Shown here one piece after another: positions 36,597 through 38,679 of a stretch of DNA of 38,679 bases. The notes beneath the pieces were generated by a model. The model had not been told where the DNA came from. It made no database searches and saw only the letters and a program-made list of their open reading frames with translations. Both the position numbers and the translations under genes were made by a program. Numbering within the stretch: position 1 is the first letter of the stretch; every line of letters begins with the position of its first letter. The stretch covers positions 1-38,679 of the IMG/VR virus record IMGVR_UViG_3300042896_000896. One strand, 5' to 3'. The DNA comes from a virus.

Positions 36597-37388
36597 TTAA
36601 AAATTACAATATCTATTATAATAATTAATATTAATTTTATCTATATTATCCTTAATCCAGTTATAATACTTATTATATACTAATTGTATTTCATATTCAG
36701 TTAATTTAACTAAAGGTCTTAAAGCATAATCTTTGGATGCTTCTTTGTGATTTTCAAAATTATTAGGAGAACCGATTGCTCCACTTTGTTTATGCCCTGC
36801 TATTTCAGCTGGATCACTCCAGTTGAAACAATATGATGGAATATAATTTGGATTATATTCATTTAATTGACCTTCATCTCTTAATTTAGTATACCAACTT
36901 AATCCTTCATATCCTGTTATGTCTGAGCGGAATCCTATTTCTCTTATTCTATTCATTTTAACTATGACACTGGCTTCTAATGTGTTTTGACATAGTTCAA
37001 CTATGTTACTTATAGCAAATAAACTTTTTTGAGGTTTCCAAGCGTCAGTACCTAATTCCTCTATACCATCTACAGCTTGTTGAATATGCCAAGGTAAATA
37101 AATGTCATCATCATCTGCTAACATAAAATAATCACCAGTTGCATGAGTAACCGCATCTCTACATATTTGTCCTCTATTTTCATACTCACATGCTGTCTGA
37201 TAGTTTATATTGTTATTCACAATTATAATACTATTATCTTCAAATCCTAAAGAATATGGGTGTTCTTCATCAGTATTGAATATAATCAATTCTTTGTTTG
37301 GATATGTTTGTGAATGATATTGTGCAACTATCCTTTCTACACAAGTAAATCTACCATAGGTAGTACATACAAAACTAACTTTTTTCAT
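36597..37388 (-). CDS. Glycosyltransferase family 2
   Basis: 263 residues from the ATG at 37388, which overlaps the upstream stop as ATGA; an in-frame ATG at 37397 is possible. The GT-A fold is shown by VSFVCTTYGRFTCVERIV at the N-terminus, ELIIFNTDEEHPYS, and the metal-binding DDDD in DYFMLADDDDIYLP (about residues 90-105). The C-terminal part (SDITGYEGLSWYTKLRDEG) provides an acceptor side. It probably transfers a sugar to a virion protein or to host surface glycan. It stands between a GT25-like gene and the Thr-rich protein, a good candidate acceptor. Confidence 0.85.
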   Translation of the reverse strand: MKKVSFVCTTYGRFTCVERIVAQYHSQTYPNKELIIFNTDEEHPYSLGFEDNSIIIVNNNINYQTACEYENRGQICRDAVTHATGDYFMLADDDDIYLPWHIQQAVDGIEELGTDAWKPQKSLFAISNIVELCQNTLEASVIVKMNRIREIGFRSDITGYEGLSWYTKLRDEGQLNEYNPNYIPSYCFNWSDPAEIAGHKQSGAIGSPNNFENHKEASKDYALRPLVKLTEYEIQLVYNKYYNWIKDNIDKININYYNRYCNF

Positions 37389-38032
37389 ATTATCCATTTT
37401 TTATAAGCATTTTTATATATTTCTACACTTTTTTTATGATGTCCCCATAAATCAGATATACTTTCATCATCTTGTAAAACTAATAATTCTTTTGATATTG
37501 TATATTTTTTATCATCAATGTACCAACTAAGATATATTGTATCAATTACACCCGATGCCGGCGTTACACTTAAAATCTTATCATAAAATGTATGATTTAT
37601 AGCGTAAGCATGTGTACCATAGACTCCATTTGTTTTATATATGTTTTCCGTAATTGGTGTACAATAATCATTTGGTTCACCTCCCATATAAAATAAATCC
37701 CACTCAACATTTTTTAAATCATCAACACATTTTTGCATATTACTTAAATAATCTTCTGTAAATACACAATCATCTTCAAATATAAGACAATTTTTCCAAC
37801 CTCTATTTTTTGCTTCCTTTACCATATTAATGTGAGATTGTGTACATGATATTTTTATATACCATCTATCATCTCCCCATGCGCAGTTTACATCTTCTTT
37901 ATTAAATTGAAATGCTGGAAATCTTTCTATATAAAATCCAAAATGCTTTGTTTTCATTTCAAATTGCTTACGTCTATCCGTTCTGCTATCTAAATTTAAA
38001 TAAAATGCCCCATCAAAATAATCAAATATCAT
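37385..38032 (-). CDS. Glycosyltransferase family 25-like
   Basis: 215 residues. AFYLNLDSRTDRRKQFEM at the N-terminus is the conserved start of GT25 (LPS galactosyltransferase/procollagen-type) enzymes. CTQSHINMVKEAKNRGWKNC then LIFEDDCVFTEDYL carries the SH and EDD metal-binding motifs, and GTHAYAINHTFYDKIL plus the later IDTIYLSWYI match the family's C-terminal half. Sugar donor unknown. The gene follows the methyltransferase-like gene by one base and overlaps the GT2 gene by 4 bases, so the set acts together. Confidence 0.85.
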   Translation of the reverse strand: MIFDYFDGAFYLNLDSRTDRRKQFEMKTKHFGFYIERFPAFQFNKEDVNCAWGDDRWYIKISCTQSHINMVKEAKNRGWKNCLIFEDDCVFTEDYLSNMQKCVDDLKNVEWDLFYMGGEPNDYCTPITENIYKTNGVYGTHAYAINHTFYDKILSVTPASGVIDTIYLSWYIDDKKYTISKELLVLQDDESISDLWGHHKKSVEIYKNAYKKWII

Positions 38033-38033
38033 A

Positions 38034-38591
38034 TTATCTTTTTAACAATGCCTGTGAATCCATAAAATACACTAATTCAAATCCATTATCTAAAAGATAT
38101 GGTATTGAAAACTTTCCTTTACCATCCCAATTATCAGCAAATACATCATCTATTAAAATGAAGCAATTATCATTTAATTTATCCCATGCCGCCTTTACTT
38201 CGTTTAAAGAATGCATATGGCATTTTAAAATATTATCAGCATCTCCACAATAATCGTAACTATCTGCAAATAATAAATCTATTTTTTTATCAAAATTTTG
38301 TAAATAATTAACCGAATCATCTTTCGTATATTCAACGAATTCAGATGGTGGGACTATTTTCATAGATTGGTTGATATGGTCTTGATTTATATCTACAACA
38401 TATACTTTAGAATTTGTTTTTTTACAATAATAATCCCAATTTAATGTACTCCACCCATCACCAAATTTACTTTCTTCTGTTACATTTCTTATACACCCCG
38501 TTTCAACAATAGTAATAGGTTGTTCGTATGTTTCTTCTAAAATCTTAATTACTTTTAAAAAAGATTTGTTTCTACCTGTTTCTGGTTTCAT
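38034..38591 (-). CDS. Class I SAM methyltransferase-like protein
   Basis: 185 residues. ITIVETGCIRNVTEE (about residues 26-40) is the glycine motif I strand, followed by GDGWSTLNWDYY, KVYVVDINQDHINQS (motif II acid), a DSVNYLQNF segment and IDLLFADSYDY (motif for substrate side), then ILIDDVFADNWDGKG. This resembles Methyltransf_24-type proteins found beside phage and bacterial glycosyltransferases, where they modify glycans. Direct SAM binding cannot be proved from motifs alone. It is joined by ATGA overlap to the partial gene at the window edge. Confidence 0.75.
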   Translation of the reverse strand: MKPETGRNKSFLKVIKILEETYEQPITIVETGCIRNVTEESKFGDGWSTLNWDYYCKKTNSKVYVVDINQDHINQSMKIVPPSEFVEYTKDDSVNYLQNFDKKIDLLFADSYDYCGDADNILKCHMHSLNEVKAAWDKLNDNCFILIDDVFADNWDGKGKFSIPYLLDNGFELVYFMDSQALLKR

Positions 38592-38679
38592 ATTAATACT
38601 GATTTTTGTCCTACCTTCCTAATCCATTGATAATAATACCAACTAGCCGTTCCTTCTTTTATATCCAATATATCTCCAT
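38588..38679 (-). CDS. C-terminal end of an unidentified upstream gene (partial)
   Basis: The frame is open from the right edge to a TGA at 38588-38590, giving a 29-residue C-terminal end (GDILDIKEGTASWYYYQWIR then KVGQKSVLI). Its stop overlaps the methyltransferase ATG (ATGA). The aromatic SWYYYQWIRK segment is not enough to name a family; by context it may be another glycan-modifying enzyme. Confidence 0.6.
   Translation of the reverse strand, partial: GDILDIKEGTASWYYYQWIRKVGQKSVLI

Overview
This window is part of the genome of a T4-like tailed phage (a contractile-tail myovirus by gene content), probably infecting a member of the Bacteroidota. Every gene I accept lies on the minus strand, so the biological order runs from right to left. 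The sequence is strongly AT-rich, genes are packed with ATGA or TAATG overlaps, and most starts have no Shine-Dalgarno sequence. One secreted protein has the signal-peptide ending SFSQ and a small lipoprotein has the lipobox FTAC; both are typical of Bacteroidota. No tRNA, CRISPR array, integrase or insertion sequence was seen.

Layout in transcription order: (a) 38.7-35.5 kb: methyltransferase-like and two glycosyltransferase genes, a Thr-rich virion-like protein, a small virion-like protein and a GIY-YIG-like endonuclease. (b) 35.0-31.1 kb: replication and early genes (CHC2/TOPRIM primase, RecB-like PD-(D/E)XK nuclease, RecA/RadA-like ATPase, DUF932-like protein, small lipoprotein), several preceded by a shared 23-nt box. 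(c) 31.05-15.5 kb: about twenty mostly uncharacterised genes. They include a P-loop kinase, a 799-residue multi-enzyme protein (nucleotidyltransferase, ParB-like, metallopeptidase, HAD phosphatase), a small basic protein, an FAD dehydrogenase, a homing endonuclease, a NadR-kinase-like ATPase and a spanin-like pair. (d) 15.4-1.5 kb: the T4-type head and neck module in near-T4 order: terminase gp17, portal gp20, four unknown genes, protease gp21, scaffold gp22, capsid gp23, PhoH ATPase, then gp13-, gp14- and gp15-like neck and tail-completion genes. (e) 1.47-0 kb: a small virion-like gene and a repeat-rich fibre-like gene cut by the window edge.

The most interesting signal is that about fifteen otherwise unrelated proteins share a short N-terminal leader. 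In ten of them Glu is exactly residue 10 and Leu or Ile is residue 8, as in MIKLIDLISE, MIKLVDILNE, MASLRTLITE and MITIDSILLE. This is the length and (L/I)-x-E ending of the T4 internal-protein capsid-targeting sequence, which the gp21 protease removes. The window encodes its own gp21, and its capsid protein carries the same kind of site (ITE|G after residue 59). I infer a large set of proteins packed into the prohead, trimmed by gp21 and injected with the DNA, including enzymes and a polyprotein with candidate processing sites between its domains. Two further signals support a dedicated programme: a TATTTATA-type motif on the coding strand before many genes, which is the reverse complement of the T4 late promoter, and a TGTCACAACT box before early genes.
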